64,000 bases of DNA from positions 21,588 through 85,587 of the forward strand of contig OMZE01000009.1 of NCBI GenBank assembly GCA_900315455.1. Direction: 5' to 3'. The notes beneath the pieces were generated by a model. It was not told the origin of the DNA. It saw only the letters and a list, made by a program, of their open reading frames with translations, and made no database searches. A program made the translations under genes and the position numbers. The DNA is from an uncultured Prevotellaceae bacterium. GTDB taxonomy: Bacteria; Bacteroidota; Bacteroidia; Bacteroidales; Bacteroidaceae. Positions 25,260 to 34,168 of this stretch are shown piece after piece (positions within the stretch are counted from its first letter, which is position 1; the number at the start of each line of letters is the position of its first letter).

Positions 25260-26126
25260 ATGAACGACAAAGAAATCACCCAACAATTCCTCAGTCAGTT
25301 TCCCAGGCAGATAGACGGTTTGGTCTATCTTTTCCTGCGCTCCATCGCACATGAGGACACAGTGCACAGCAGCGGATATGCCCTGTCGAAAAAACTGGGC
25401 ATCTACCGCACTACTCTTTTCCGTATTCTCTACCAGTTGGAACAACAGCGGATGATTCGCCTCGTCAAGGACGATAGCCTCCACGCCCAAAGCAACCTCA
25501 GCATCACTCTGCTTCTCGAACCTATTCAGCATACGGAAAAGAACGACCAAAATGTTACGCTACCGGCTGAAAATGTTACGCTCCCGGCTGAAATTGTTAC
25601 GCTCCAGACTGAAAATGTTACGGCTCAGGCTGAGACAGTTACGGCTATTCCATGCTATGATGACAGCACCGATGATACGGAAAACGGCAAAATGAAGCCA
25701 CAAAAGAAAACAAAAGAAGAAAATCCCCCTGCACCCCCTAAAGAAAAAAACAAAAGAAAAAACTCTCACTCGTACGCACGCGTGAGTCAGCAAAATCTTG
25801 AGACGAGGAGGGAAGCATTCATCGACAGTCTGGCTGCTTTTTCATCCATCTATGGCAATGAGATGCTCCATGCCTTTGCCGACTACTGGACAGAGCCAAA
25901 CCGCTCACTCACCCGCATGCGTTTCGAGATGCAGAAAACATGGAGCACGGCACTGCGACTGGCCACCTGGGCACGCAACGAGGCATCCTTCGGTCAACGG
26001 AGATGCTCCCAACCTCGCCCCACTACTGCCGACTGCATACGCGATGCTCAACAATATGCCATGGAGCAAGCGATGCTCGTGTTAAGTAGAGCGGAAGAGA
26101 AGAGGCAGTTGAGACAGTTGTTTTAA
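25260..26126 (+). CDS. Winged-helix protein with tandem-repeat linker and DUF7833-like C-terminus
   Basis: 288 residues from ATG 25260, which lies just after the operator-promoter; upstream Met codons precede the -7 box. Residues about 1-80 form a winged helix (YALSKKLGIYRTTLFRILYQ, LEQQRMIRLVKDD). Residues about 95-130 are five near-identical seven-residue repeats of the ENVTLPA type. A basic, Lys/Pro-rich stretch follows, then a C-terminal module (about 180-260: FADYWTEPNRSLTRMRFEMQ, TWSTALRLATWARNE) like the DUF7833-type module of Bacteroidota plasmid- and element-borne proteins, from memory. I infer a DNA-binding protein, possibly derived from a mobile element. It stands alone upstream of the restriction locus. 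Confidence 0.65.
   Translation: MNDKEITQQFLSQFPRQIDGLVYLFLRSIAHEDTVHSSGYALSKKLGIYRTTLFRILYQLEQQRMIRLVKDDSLHAQSNLSITLLLEPIQHTEKNDQNVTLPAENVTLPAEIVTLQTENVTAQAETVTAIPCYDDSTDDTENGKMKPQKKTKEENPPAPPKEKNKRKNSHSYARVSQQNLETRREAFIDSLAAFSSIYGNEMLHAFADYWTEPNRSLTRMRFEMQKTWSTALRLATWARNEASFGQRRCSQPRPTTADCIRDAQQYAMEQAMLVLSRAEEKRQLRQLF
25549..25646 (+). repeat. 21-bp tandem repeat inside the winged-helix gene
   Basis: Units start at 25549, 25570, 25591, 25612 and 25633 (about 4.7 copies), each beginning AAAATGTTACG or a variant and encoding seven residues of ENVTLPA type. Because 21 is a multiple of three, copy-number change would lengthen or shorten the linker without a frameshift. Confidence 0.85.
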
Positions 26127-26257
26127 ACCATCGCTGCCACTTCAAGGCAATAAGCAACACCATTTCTTTCCGAAACATCATTCATCAACATAAGAAGACG
26201 GAAAAATTGGTGTTAGGACATGCATAAAGCAAGTCGCATGGTTGCGATGTGTCTTCT

Positions 26258-26426
26258 AAAAAAGAAGTCCAGGCCAAAAACCAAATAGCAGCGAGACCGC
26301 TACCGGCTTCAGTCTGGACTTCCTGATAGGCATTGCCGCTCCGATAGCAATAGTTCAAGTGTCGCAATTTCATAAGGATTTGAATATAGTCCACGGGAGA
26401 ACCTCCCCAACTTCTCGGAGCATTGA
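26258..26426 (-). ncRNA. Candidate structured RNA of about 169 nt
   Basis: On the minus strand, a TATCTTTG -7 box (26440-26433) would start a transcript near 26426. The transcript can form a closing stem GCTCCGA/TCGGAGC (26421-26415 with 26344-26338) around a GGGAG/CTCCC hairpin (26407-26395), and ends with a stem GAAGTCCAG/CTGGACTTC (26322-26314 with 26272-26264) immediately followed by six U residues (26263-26258), a good intrinsic terminator. No reading frame of note lies in it. I cannot assign it to a known RNA family; a housekeeping RNA such as 6S is one option to exclude. Confidence 0.45.
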
Positions 26427-26704
26427 TGGAGACAAAGATATCACAAAATATGCGAGAAGAAAAATAAATCGAGATTATTTTCCATCTTGGAGACTGGTAT
26501 CTTGTAGCGTCAGAAACTCCGTCCCCGGTAATCTACACCATCCTGACTTTTTCTACGCAGTGAGTAGAAAATCTGATGATGCAAAACATTACGAATCAAA
26601 TTCTCCGTCCCCGTGATCGTCCCCGTGATCGCTGGGAAAAAGAAAAATCCTTGCAACAAAACTATTTTTTTGTGACAAAACAACAGTTTCTAAAAAGATT
26701 TGCG

Positions 26705-26712
26705 TATTTTTG
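26705..26712 (+). promoter_or_regulatory. Bacteroidota -7 box (TATTTTTG) of the restriction-modification operon
   Basis: TATTTTTG lies 26 bases before the hsdM start at 26739 and decides it, since the longer frame would begin upstream of the transcript. Confidence 0.6.
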
Positions 26713-26738
26713 TCCAATATTATCCTAAATCATATCTT

Positions 26739-28301
26739 ATGGCTAACTTACTACAAAAAGAAGAACTCCACCGCACTATATGGAACATTGCCGACGAATT
26801 GCGTGGTGCTGTCGGCGGATGGGAGTTCAAGGCTTATGTCCTCGGAACGCTTTTCTACCGTTTCATTTCAGAAAACCTTACGGAATACATTAACTCCTTG
26901 CAGCACGATGCTGGCATGACCGACTTCGACTATGCTGAGATGGACGACGAGGAAGCAGCGCCGGCGAAAGACCAGATTGTTGCTGAAAAGGGATTCTTCA
27001 TCCTCCCGTCACAACTTTTCTGCAACGTATGCAAACGCTGTGAGGAAGATGAAAACCTGAACATGACGCTCTCACGAATCTTCCGAGATATCGAAGGCTC
27101 TGCCATGGGCACTCCGTCGGAAGACGATTTCAGAGGCTTGTTCAACGATTTCAATCTGGACAATTCACAACTGGGTGCGGACGTGAAGACGCGCAACCGG
27201 CTCATCGCAAAGGTGCTCATCAAAATCAACGACATGGACCTCGGCGAGGACTTCCAGGAGAATAGGATTGACGCTTTTGGCGACGCCTATGAGTTTCTCA
27301 TGACGATGTACGCCTCAAACGCCGGCAAGTCTGGCGGTGAGTTCTTCACCCCGCAGGAGGTCAGTGAGGTGCTGGCCCGACTGACGGCTGCCGATGGCCA
27401 TGAGATACGCAGCGTCTACGACCCTGCCTGTGGCTCCGGCTCGCTGCTGCTGAAATTCTCGAAGACCATCGGCAAGGAAAACCCATCCTTGAAATACTAC
27501 GGTCAGGAAATCAACCCCACGACCTACAACCTCTGCCGCATCAACATGTTCCTCCACAATATCAACTACGACAATTTTGATATTCAATTAGGAGACACGC
27601 TCATCTCACCCAAGCATCGTGACTTTGAGCCCTTCGATGCCGTGGTGAGCAATCCACCCTACTCCATTCCATGGGAAGGCTCCAACAACCCGCTGCTCAT
27701 CAACGACGACCGCTTTAGTGGTCCCGGCGTGCTGGCACCCAACTCCACTGCCGACCTCGCCTTTACGCTCCACATCCTACGCTCCCTCTCCGAGTGCGGC
27801 ACGGCAGCCATCGTAGAGTTCCCGGGTGTTCTCTACCGTGGAGGCAAGGAGCGCACCATTCGTCAGTGGCTGGTGGAGAACAACTTCGTTGACACTATCA
27901 TCCAACTGCCGTCGAACCTCTTCTTCGGCGTGGGCATCGCTACCTGCATCATCGTGCTGCGCAAAGGGGCACGCCCCGACAACAAGGTGCTGTTCATCGA
28001 CGCATCAAAGGAATTCGTCAAAAACGGCAATAAGAACAAGTTGACGGAGGAAAACCAGAACCATATCTTCGAGGTATTCAAAGACCGCAAGAAAGAGCAA
28101 TACTTCTCTTGCCTCGTTCCTATTGACGACATTCTCAAAAACGATGCCAACCTCTCCGTCTCTTCGTATGTGGAGCAGGAAGATACGCGCGAAGTCATCA
28201 ACATCAAAGAAGTAAATGCTTCCCTTCAAACACTCATTGCTGAAGGCAATGCGCTGAATGCAAAGATAGACGAAATCATTAAGAATCTGGGGGAGGAATA
28301 G
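26739..28301 (+). CDS. hsdM: Type I restriction-modification system, methyltransferase subunit HsdM
   Basis: 520 residues from ATG 26739. The N-terminal helical domain (about 1-150) begins NLLQKEELHRTIWNIADELR. The catalytic part has S-adenosylmethionine-binding motif I (DPACGSGSLLLKF, near 228) and the catalytic NPPY (SNPPYSIPW, near 305), which mark an adenine-N6 methyltransferase. It should methylate the target read by HsdS and act both as a stand-alone methylase with HsdS and in the full restriction complex. One base separates its stop from the hsdS start. Confidence 0.97.
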   Translation: MANLLQKEELHRTIWNIADELRGAVGGWEFKAYVLGTLFYRFISENLTEYINSLQHDAGMTDFDYAEMDDEEAAPAKDQIVAEKGFFILPSQLFCNVCKRCEEDENLNMTLSRIFRDIEGSAMGTPSEDDFRGLFNDFNLDNSQLGADVKTRNRLIAKVLIKINDMDLGEDFQENRIDAFGDAYEFLMTMYASNAGKSGGEFFTPQEVSEVLARLTAADGHEIRSVYDPACGSGSLLLKFSKTIGKENPSLKYYGQEINPTTYNLCRINMFLHNINYDNFDIQLGDTLISPKHRDFEPFDAVVSNPPYSIPWEGSNNPLLINDDRFSGPGVLAPNSTADLAFTLHILRSLSECGTAAIVEFPGVLYRGGKERTIRQWLVENNFVDTIIQLPSNLFFGVGIATCIIVLRKGARPDNKVLFIDASKEFVKNGNKNKLTEENQNHIFEVFKDRKKEQYFSCLVPIDDILKNDANLSVSSYVEQEDTREVINIKEVNASLQTLIAEGNALNAKIDEIIKNLGEE

Positions 28302-28302
28302 T

Positions 28303-29430
28303 ATGGTGGAGTGGAAAACGATAGATAGTTTAGGTAGCTATTTCGGTGGACTAACAGGTAAAACTAAAAAAGATTTTGAAAACGGTAATGCCAAATTCAT
28401 TACCTATATGAATGTGTTTTCAAATCCATCGCTCGATGTAAACACTGTCGGAATGGTGCATATAAATGAAGGGGAAAAGCAAAACAAAGTTCAAAAAGGC
28501 GACATTTTGTTTTCAGGGTCTTCAGAAACACCTGACGAAGCTGGCATGTCATGTGTTGTTACCGATGAATTAAAAGAAGATTTTTACATGAATAGTTTTT
28601 GTTTTGGTTTACGTCTTACTGAATCAGAGCAATATAACTTACATTTTTTTAAACATGTCCTTCGTTCACATGCAATAAGACAAGCGATTTCAAAGTCTGC
28701 AAGTGGCGTAACAAGGTTTAATATTTCAAAAGCACGTTTTGGTAAAATTCAAATCCCCATCCCCCCTCTCTCCGAACAAAACCGTATCGTTGGCATCCTC
28801 GATACTTTCACTGAAAGCATTGAAAACCTCAAAAAACAAATCTCTGAAAAGAAAAAACAATACGAGCACTACCGTGACCAGCTACTCGACCTTGAAGGAA
28901 AGCCTGGGGTGGAGATGGAAGAGTTAATAAATATTGCAGAATTGGGTACAGGAAGTAGTAATACTAATGAAGAACTACCCATTGGAAAGTACCCTTTCTT
29001 CGTACGATCTCAAGATGTAAGATGGAAAGACGAATACGAATTTGATGAAACTGCAATAATTACTTCTGGCGATGGAGTAGGAGTTGGGAAAATTTTCCAT
29101 TATATTGAAGGCAAGTACGCTCTCCATCAAAGAGCATACAGAATACATATTCTTTCTGAGAAAATTATCCCAAAATTCTTTTTCTATTATTTTGTATGTC
29201 ATTTCTATAATTATATACAAAAGAATGCATACAATTCTTCCGTAACTTCTGTAAGGAAGCCTATGCTACAGAAATTTCCAGTTCCGATGATTAATTTGCA
29301 AAAGCAATTGACAATTGTAAATCATCTAGACACCTTCGAGGCATCCATCGCCAACCTCGAGCAGCAACTCTCTCTCCGCCAAAAGCAATACGAATATTAC
29401 AGAAATATGCTTTTAACCTTTGACGAATGA
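28303..29430 (+). CDS. hsdS: Type I restriction-modification system, specificity subunit HsdS
   Basis: 375 residues with two target-recognition domains, each followed by a conserved helical spacer: IPIPPLSEQNRIVGILDTFT with a coiled helix (ENLKKQISEKKKQYEHYRDQ), and INLQKQLTIVNHLDTFEASI with a similar helix at the end (LEQQLSLRQKQYEYYRNML). The domains set the two halves of a split DNA target. Both recognition segments (28310-28745 and 28925-29290) are clearly more AT-rich than the spacers and neighbouring genes, as expected when such domains are exchanged between strains. No second hsdS copy or invertase gene was seen nearby. Confidence 0.95.
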   Translation: MVEWKTIDSLGSYFGGLTGKTKKDFENGNAKFITYMNVFSNPSLDVNTVGMVHINEGEKQNKVQKGDILFSGSSETPDEAGMSCVVTDELKEDFYMNSFCFGLRLTESEQYNLHFFKHVLRSHAIRQAISKSASGVTRFNISKARFGKIQIPIPPLSEQNRIVGILDTFTESIENLKKQISEKKKQYEHYRDQLLDLEGKPGVEMEELINIAELGTGSSNTNEELPIGKYPFFVRSQDVRWKDEYEFDETAIITSGDGVGVGKIFHYIEGKYALHQRAYRIHILSEKIIPKFFFYYFVCHFYNYIQKNAYNSSVTSVRKPMLQKFPVPMINLQKQLTIVNHLDTFEASIANLEQQLSLRQKQYEYYRNMLLTFDE

Positions 29431-29474
29431 CAGACGGTTATACAATCCACTGATAAAGAAAAAGAATAATAAGA

Positions 29475-30143
29475 ATGAATGAGCCTTCACCTGATAAGAA
29501 GTTTCAAGTGCTGAGACGGCAACGACCTTGGCGCACGGCATACTATTACCTCAAAGCGGATTCGCTCTACCGCATGACGTATGTGTTTTGCCAACGCTTC
29601 CTTCCTGCCTACGGAGACAGAACGGTAGACCAAATGTTGCAGGCTGCCCGTTCTGGCAAGCAAAACATCATTGAAGGGAAAGAGGACGGTGAGACTTCCA
29701 CCGAAATGGAGATAAAACTACTTAACGTGGCACGCTCGTCGCTGCAGGAATTGCGCGAAGACTATCGCGACTATCTGCACACGCGCAATCTGCCCGTATG
29801 GGACAGCACCCATCCACGCTATACTGCCATGCAGACCTTCTGCCGCAATAACAACAAAGCCGAAGACTACGAGCCCTACCTGAAAAAGTGGGATGACGAG
29901 GAAATGGCTAACACAGCACTAACGCTCTGTTATCAGACCGACAACCTTTTGCACAACGAACTAAAGCGCCTTGAGGCCGACTTTGTGAAAGAAGGTGGAA
30001 TAAAGGAGCGCATGCACGCTGCCCGCACCGGCTATAGAAAGGCTGAGATGGAAGAACTGGCCGCGCTGCGACAAGAAGTGGCCCGGCTGAGAGCGGAAAA
30101 CGAGCAGTTGAGAAAGATGATAGAGGGCTATAGAGGGGGATAG
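29475..30143 (+). CDS. Four-helix-bundle suffix protein inside the restriction locus
   Basis: 222 residues. The core (about 15-150) is helical with the four-helix bundle (S23/IVP-like) look: RTAYYYLKADSLYRMTYVFC, QMLQAARSGKQNIIEGKEDG, LLNVARSSLQELREDYRDYL. The C-terminal 40 residues are a coiled coil (EMEELAALRQEVARLRAENE). This fits the 'four helix bundle suffix domain' family, small proteins often seen beside type I systems in Bacteroidota and without a proven role. It lies 44 bases after hsdS, and its last codons already belong to the 10-bp tandem repeat that leads to hsdR. Confidence 0.8.
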   Translation: MNEPSPDKKFQVLRRQRPWRTAYYYLKADSLYRMTYVFCQRFLPAYGDRTVDQMLQAARSGKQNIIEGKEDGETSTEMEIKLLNVARSSLQELREDYRDYLHTRNLPVWDSTHPRYTAMQTFCRNNNKAEDYEPYLKKWDDEEMANTALTLCYQTDNLLHNELKRLEADFVKEGGIKERMHAARTGYRKAEMEELAALRQEVARLRAENEQLRKMIEGYRGG

Positions 30144-30240
30144 AGGGGGATAGAGGGCTATAGAGGGGGATAGAAATCTATAGAAGGCTATAGAAGGCTA
30201 TAGAAATCTATAGAAGCCTATAGTAATCTATAGAAAAAAT
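30121..30240 (+). repeat. 10-bp tandem repeat (about 12 units) before hsdR
   Basis: Twelve consecutive 10-base units of the form TAGARRSSTA (for example TAGAGGGCTA, TAGAGGGGGA, TAGAAGGCTA, TAGAAATCTA) run from 30121 to 30240. The array begins in the last codons of the four-helix gene, supplies its stop, and ends 20 bases before the hsdR start, so it forms most of the intergenic region. Confidence 0.9.
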
Positions 30241-30259
30241 AAGACAAAAAATAGGAAGA

Positions 30260-33200
30260 ATGGATAAATTCAATGTCATTGCCGAACAGCAGAACGCTAC
30301 TGTGATGAGCCACTACGAGGCACTGCCACGGGAGGTGAAGGAGTATGAGTCGGAGCAGGCGCTCGAGAACGCTTTTATACACCAACTCACCACTCAGGGA
30401 TATGAAAAGGTGAACATCACGACGGAGGCGGCACTCATCGCCAACCTCCGGGAACAACTGTGTCGGCTGAACGGCCTGACACTCTCAAACAGTGAATGGA
30501 AACGGCTCTTTGAACAGCATATCGCTTCGCCGCAGATGACCATCGAGGACAAGACGGAGCGCATTCAGCGCAAGGAAATCGTCAACATCAAGATGGACAA
30601 CGGCGAGTCGCAGAACATCCGGCTGATTGACAAAGCGAACATCCACAACAACCACCTGCAGGTGCTTAACCAATACGTGCCGGAAGGTGGAGCAAAGCAG
30701 AACAGATATGACGTGACCATATTAGTCAACGGACTACCGCTCGTGCATTGCGAACTGAAGAGAAGAGGGGTGTCGATAAAAGAGGCATTCAATCAAATCA
30801 ACCGCTATGAGCGTGATTCGTTCTGGTCGGGCTCGGGACTGTATGACTACATTCAGATATTCCTTATCTCTAACGGCACGGAGACGAAATACTACTCCAA
30901 CACGACGAGGTTTGCGCATACCAAAGCCCAGGGCGGCGGAAGGGTGAAGACACAGTCGCAGTCGTTCGAGTTCACGTCGTACTGGGCAGATGCGGAGAAC
31001 AATCTTATTCTCGACATCCGCGACTTCACCAGGACGTTTCTGACCAAGGCGTCGCTGCTGAATATCATCACAAAATACTGCGTCTTTACCGTGGACAAAA
31101 ACCTGATGGTGATGCGACCATATCAGATAGCCGCCACAGAGCGGATATTGCTACGCGTGCGCCAGGCCACGCTGAACAAGTGGCAGGGCACCATCAAGGC
31201 AGGGGGATATATCTGGCATACGACGGGAAGCGGAAAGACGCTGACGTCGTTCAAGACCGCACAACTCGTGGCACAACTGCCCGACATCGACAAGGTGCTG
31301 TTCGTCGTAGACCGAAAGGACCTTGACTACCAGACGATGAAAGAGTATGACAATTTTGAGAAGGGCTGCGCCAACTCGAACACATCGTCGAACATCCTGC
31401 AGAGGCAGTTGAACGACCCTTCCGCAGACAAGCGCATCATCATCACGACATTGCAAAAACTCTCTTCGCTCCTAAAGAAAAAGAAGGAAATCAAGTGTGC
31501 GGAAAAGAACGTGGTGATGATATTCGACGAATGCCACCGCTCACAGTTCGGCGACATGCACGTGGCCATCACCAGGGCATTCAGGAAATACTATATCTTC
31601 GGATTCACCGGCACGCCGATATTCGCCAAGAACGCTGGCGCCGGGAAGTTCGCCAACCTGCGCACCACCGCCCAGGCTTTCGGTGGGGAGCCGGATGAGA
31701 ACGGACAGCCCACACGACCGCTGCATGCCTATACCATCATCGACGCCATCAGAGACAAGAACGTGCTGAAGTTCAAGGTAGACTACATCAGCACCATGAA
31801 GGCAAAGGAAGGCATCAGTGACAAGAAGGTGTGGGGAATAGAGACCGACGAGGTGCTCCACTCGCCGGAGAGAATCAGAAACAACGTGGCGTATATTCTG
31901 GAGAACTTCCAAAGGAAAACGAAGCAGAACGAACGCTATGCCTACCGCGTCATCTCGAACGTGGTGGATGTGGCGAAAGACAACAAGACGAAAGAGGACC
32001 GACAGAGCCTGCAACTGGGCGGATTCAACAGCATTCTGTGCGTGGATGCCATACCGACGGCTATACAATATTACATGGAATTCCGCAAGCAACAGGAAGC
32101 ACTGCCAGCAGCACGCCGATTGCGTATAGCCACGATTTTCACCTACTCGGCAAACGAAGAGGAGGACATCACGGGCACCATCGACGACGAAGACCCCGCC
32201 GGCGCCGGTATGCTCGATGCCACATCAAGGGATTTCCTCGACAACGTGGCCATCAAGGAATACAACGAGGCCTTCAACACGAAATACTCCACCGACAGCG
32301 AGAAGTTCCAGAACTACTACAAGGACCTCTCACTGAGGATGAAAAACCGTGAAATCGACATCCTCATTGTCGTGAGTATGTTCCTCACGGGATTCGACGC
32401 AAAGACGTTGAACACGCTCTGGGTGGACAAAAACCTCAAAATGCACGGACTGCTGCAGGCTTACAGCCGCACTAACCGCATTCTCAACAGCATCAAGGAC
32501 TGCGGCAACATCGTCTGCTTCCGTAATCTGGAAGACGCCACCAACGAGTCGTTCGCCCTCTTCGGCGACAAGGACGCGGTGGGTGTCGTGCTCATGCGCC
32601 CGTTCATGGACTATTACCTCGGTTTCGAGGACGAGAACGGAAAGCACGTCTTCGGATACAAAGAAATCGCGGAGCGGCTGTTGGAAACATTCCCGCTGCC
32701 GTTGGTGCCGATGGATTTCACCCTGGAGCAGAAGGTGGAGTTCGTGAAACTCTTCGGCGGACTGCTCAAGATGCAGAACCTTCTCTCGGCCTTCGACGAG
32801 TTCACCCCCGACAAGCAAATCGTGTCGGACTTCGACCGCCAGGACTACCAGTCGTGGTATATCACCATCCATGACGAACTGCGCAAGGAGCGCGAGACGG
32901 GAGAAAAGGAGAGCATCACCGACGACGTGGAATTCGAGATGGAACTGGTGAAGCAGATTCAAATCAACATCCCCTACATCCTGCAACTGGTGAAGGAGTA
33001 TCATGACGACAACTGCCAGGACAAGACCATCATCGCACGTATCCAGAAGGCTATTGCGTCGAGCCCCGACCTCCGTGACAAGAAAGACCTCATCATGAAG
33101 TTCATCGACAGTATGACTCCTGATCCGGGAATAATTGTGATGGTGGATGATTCCGAGAAGGACATCAACGACGAGTGGGTAGAGTATGTGGAACAAGAGC

Positions 33201-33742
33201 GCGACGCTGAACTAAGTAACATCATCCGGGAAGAAGGACTAAAGCCAAAGGAGACACGACAGTTCATCAACCAGTCGATTGCCGATGGCTATGTCACATC
33301 ATCGGGTATAGCCATCACTAAGGTAATGCCGCCCATGCCTATTTTTGGCAAAGGCGCTGGAAACAGGGAAATCAAGAAGAACAGAATTCTGGAAAAACTG
33401 ACGGCTTTTTTCAATAAGTATTTCAATCTCTCGTCTGCGCCGATGTCGCTTGAGACATTGCATCCGCTTGTACTGAACAACGTGGAGGATGACCAGGAGG
33501 TGCGCGGCCTTATCTACAACAGGATACACAACAATGTCGACACCACGGATGCCGAACTGCAGCGCGAAGTGCTCGAAGTCTACGGCACACGCTATCCCGA
33601 CATGTCGCTCAATGACTGGCGCCACCTCATCGAGGCCTACACGCCCATGGTTAGGGATGCCATCAAGAGCAGAGACGAGAAGGCAAAAACTATCCCCTTG
33701 TCGCTGGACATGGCTGCAGAGGATTTAGACGGGGCAGAATAG
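30260..33742 (+). CDS. hsdR: Type I restriction-modification system, restriction subunit HsdR
   Basis: 1160 residues, near the usual length. The N-terminal nuclease domain has the PD-(D/E)xK core RYDVTILVNGLPLVHCELKR (about 149-168: D, then E and K). The motor follows with Walker A TTGSGKT (near 320-327), Walker B FDECHRSQ (near 423), a GFTGTP motif (near 445) and later helicase motifs (VVSMFLTGFDAKTLNTLWVD, QAYSRTNRI). A long helical C-terminus joins it to the methylase core. It translocates and cuts unmethylated DNA. No frameshift is visible, so the system looks intact. Confidence 0.97.
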   Translation: MDKFNVIAEQQNATVMSHYEALPREVKEYESEQALENAFIHQLTTQGYEKVNITTEAALIANLREQLCRLNGLTLSNSEWKRLFEQHIASPQMTIEDKTERIQRKEIVNIKMDNGESQNIRLIDKANIHNNHLQVLNQYVPEGGAKQNRYDVTILVNGLPLVHCELKRRGVSIKEAFNQINRYERDSFWSGSGLYDYIQIFLISNGTETKYYSNTTRFAHTKAQGGGRVKTQSQSFEFTSYWADAENNLILDIRDFTRTFLTKASLLNIITKYCVFTVDKNLMVMRPYQIAATERILLRVRQATLNKWQGTIKAGGYIWHTTGSGKTLTSFKTAQLVAQLPDIDKVLFVVDRKDLDYQTMKEYDNFEKGCANSNTSSNILQRQLNDPSADKRIIITTLQKLSSLLKKKKEIKCAEKNVVMIFDECHRSQFGDMHVAITRAFRKYYIFGFTGTPIFAKNAGAGKFANLRTTAQAFGGEPDENGQPTRPLHAYTIIDAIRDKNVLKFKVDYISTMKAKEGISDKKVWGIETDEVLHSPERIRNNVAYILENFQRKTKQNERYAYRVISNVVDVAKDNKTKEDRQSLQLGGFNSILCVDAIPTAIQYYMEFRKQQEALPAARRLRIATIFTYSANEEEDITGTIDDEDPAGAGMLDATSRDFLDNVAIKEYNEAFNTKYSTDSEKFQNYYKDLSLRMKNREIDILIVVSMFLTGFDAKTLNTLWVDKNLKMHGLLQAYSRTNRILNSIKDCGNIVCFRNLEDATNESFALFGDKDAVGVVLMRPFMDYYLGFEDENGKHVFGYKEIAERLLETFPLPLVPMDFTLEQKVEFVKLFGGLLKMQNLLSAFDEFTPDKQIVSDFDRQDYQSWYITIHDELRKERETGEKESITDDVEFEMELVKQIQINIPYILQLVKEYHDDNCQDKTIIARIQKAIASSPDLRDKKDLIMKFIDSMTPDPGIIVMVDDSEKDINDEWVEYVEQERDAELSNIIREEGLKPKETRQFINQSIADGYVTSSGIAITKVMPPMPIFGKGAGNREIKKNRILEKLTAFFNKYFNLSSAPMSLETLHPLVLNNVEDDQEVRGLIYNRIHNNVDTTDAELQREVLEVYGTRYPDMSLNDWRHLIEAYTPMVRDAIKSRDEKAKTIPLSLDMAAEDLDGAE

Positions 33743-33769
33743 CAGAAAATCTCAGGAAATCAACCCTTT

Positions 33770-33804
33770 CGGTGGAATTTTTCATGTGATGGAAAATTCC
33801 ACCG
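33770..33804 (+). terminator. Hairpin downstream of hsdR
   Basis: A perfect 12-bp stem (CGGTGGAATTTT / AAAATTCCACCG) with an 11-nt loop starting 27 bases after the hsdR stop; no U-tract after it. Confidence 0.6.
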
Positions 33805-33848
33805 TTGCATCGTGCCCTGTTATCGGTTTTTTAATCGCCCTGCGGTGA

Positions 33849-33985
33849 GAACCAACGGTCGACGTGCGAAGCGCACGCTTATTTTAGTCGCCTACGGCGA
33901 GAAATCTTTCAAATCTTTTTTATCATTATTATTGATTTGTACCGAGTAGGTATTTCTTTTGTCTCGCATTGCAAACAGTGGCCTT
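33849..33985 (+). repeat. Dispersed intergenic repeat with CGGCGAGAAATC motif (copy 1)
   Basis: From 33882 the sequence TTTTAGTCGCCTACGGCGAG and the following AAATCTTTCAAATCTTTTTT recur at 63730 onwards; similarity continues to CAAACAGTGGCC near 33967-33978 (CAAACAATGACC near 63835). The first part (ACCAACGGTC and GACGTGCGAAGCG) recurs at 52882-52930, but there with about 25 extra bases between the two halves. The gap 33743-34264 holds this repeat, the terminator hairpin and the leader copy B. Confidence 0.65.
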
Positions 33986-34077
33986 TGGTTCTCTCTCATA
34001 CGTCGACTAAAAAATTGGAAACGAATGGCTTGGGAGAAAAAATCCGGAAAAAAAGATGGCTTTTCGGGAATTTTTCG

Positions 34078-34168
34078 TATATTTGTCGCATCCATGAAAA
34101 GACTTTGTTTTACATTGTCTGTTGTCTACCTTGCGGGTCTGAAGAGTTATGGTTATAGCCTTAGCAAC
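34078..34168 (+). promoter_or_regulatory. Conserved promoter-leader element of the giant surface-protein operon (copy B)
   Basis: -7 box TATATTTG (34078-34085), 8 bases, then ATGAAAA (ATG 34094) and the 59-nt core (34110-34168) that matches copy A at 6733-6791. Here the ATG opens a 51-codon frame (to 34249) through the core, reading MKRLCFTLSVVYLAGLKSYG. The spacing from -7 box to ATG is exactly as in copy A. The first operon gene starts at 34265. Confidence 0.6.

Larger units (their letters stand above)
26127..26738. other. Gene-free stretch between the winged-helix gene and hsdM
   Basis: About 610 bases without a convincing gene. It holds the candidate RNA on the minus strand (26258-26426), a doubled CGTCCCCGTGAT near 26613-26636 (also present once near 25160) and the hsdM promoter at 26705. 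Short open frames here have no coding character. Confidence 0.5.

Noticed and set aside
26185-26394. 69-codon open frame on the minus strand
   Set aside because: Overlaps the candidate structured RNA; no ribosome site and no coding character. The paired stems explain the sequence better.
30121-30240. CRISPR-like array
   Set aside because: Units are 10 bases and follow each other without spacers; a simple tandem repeat.
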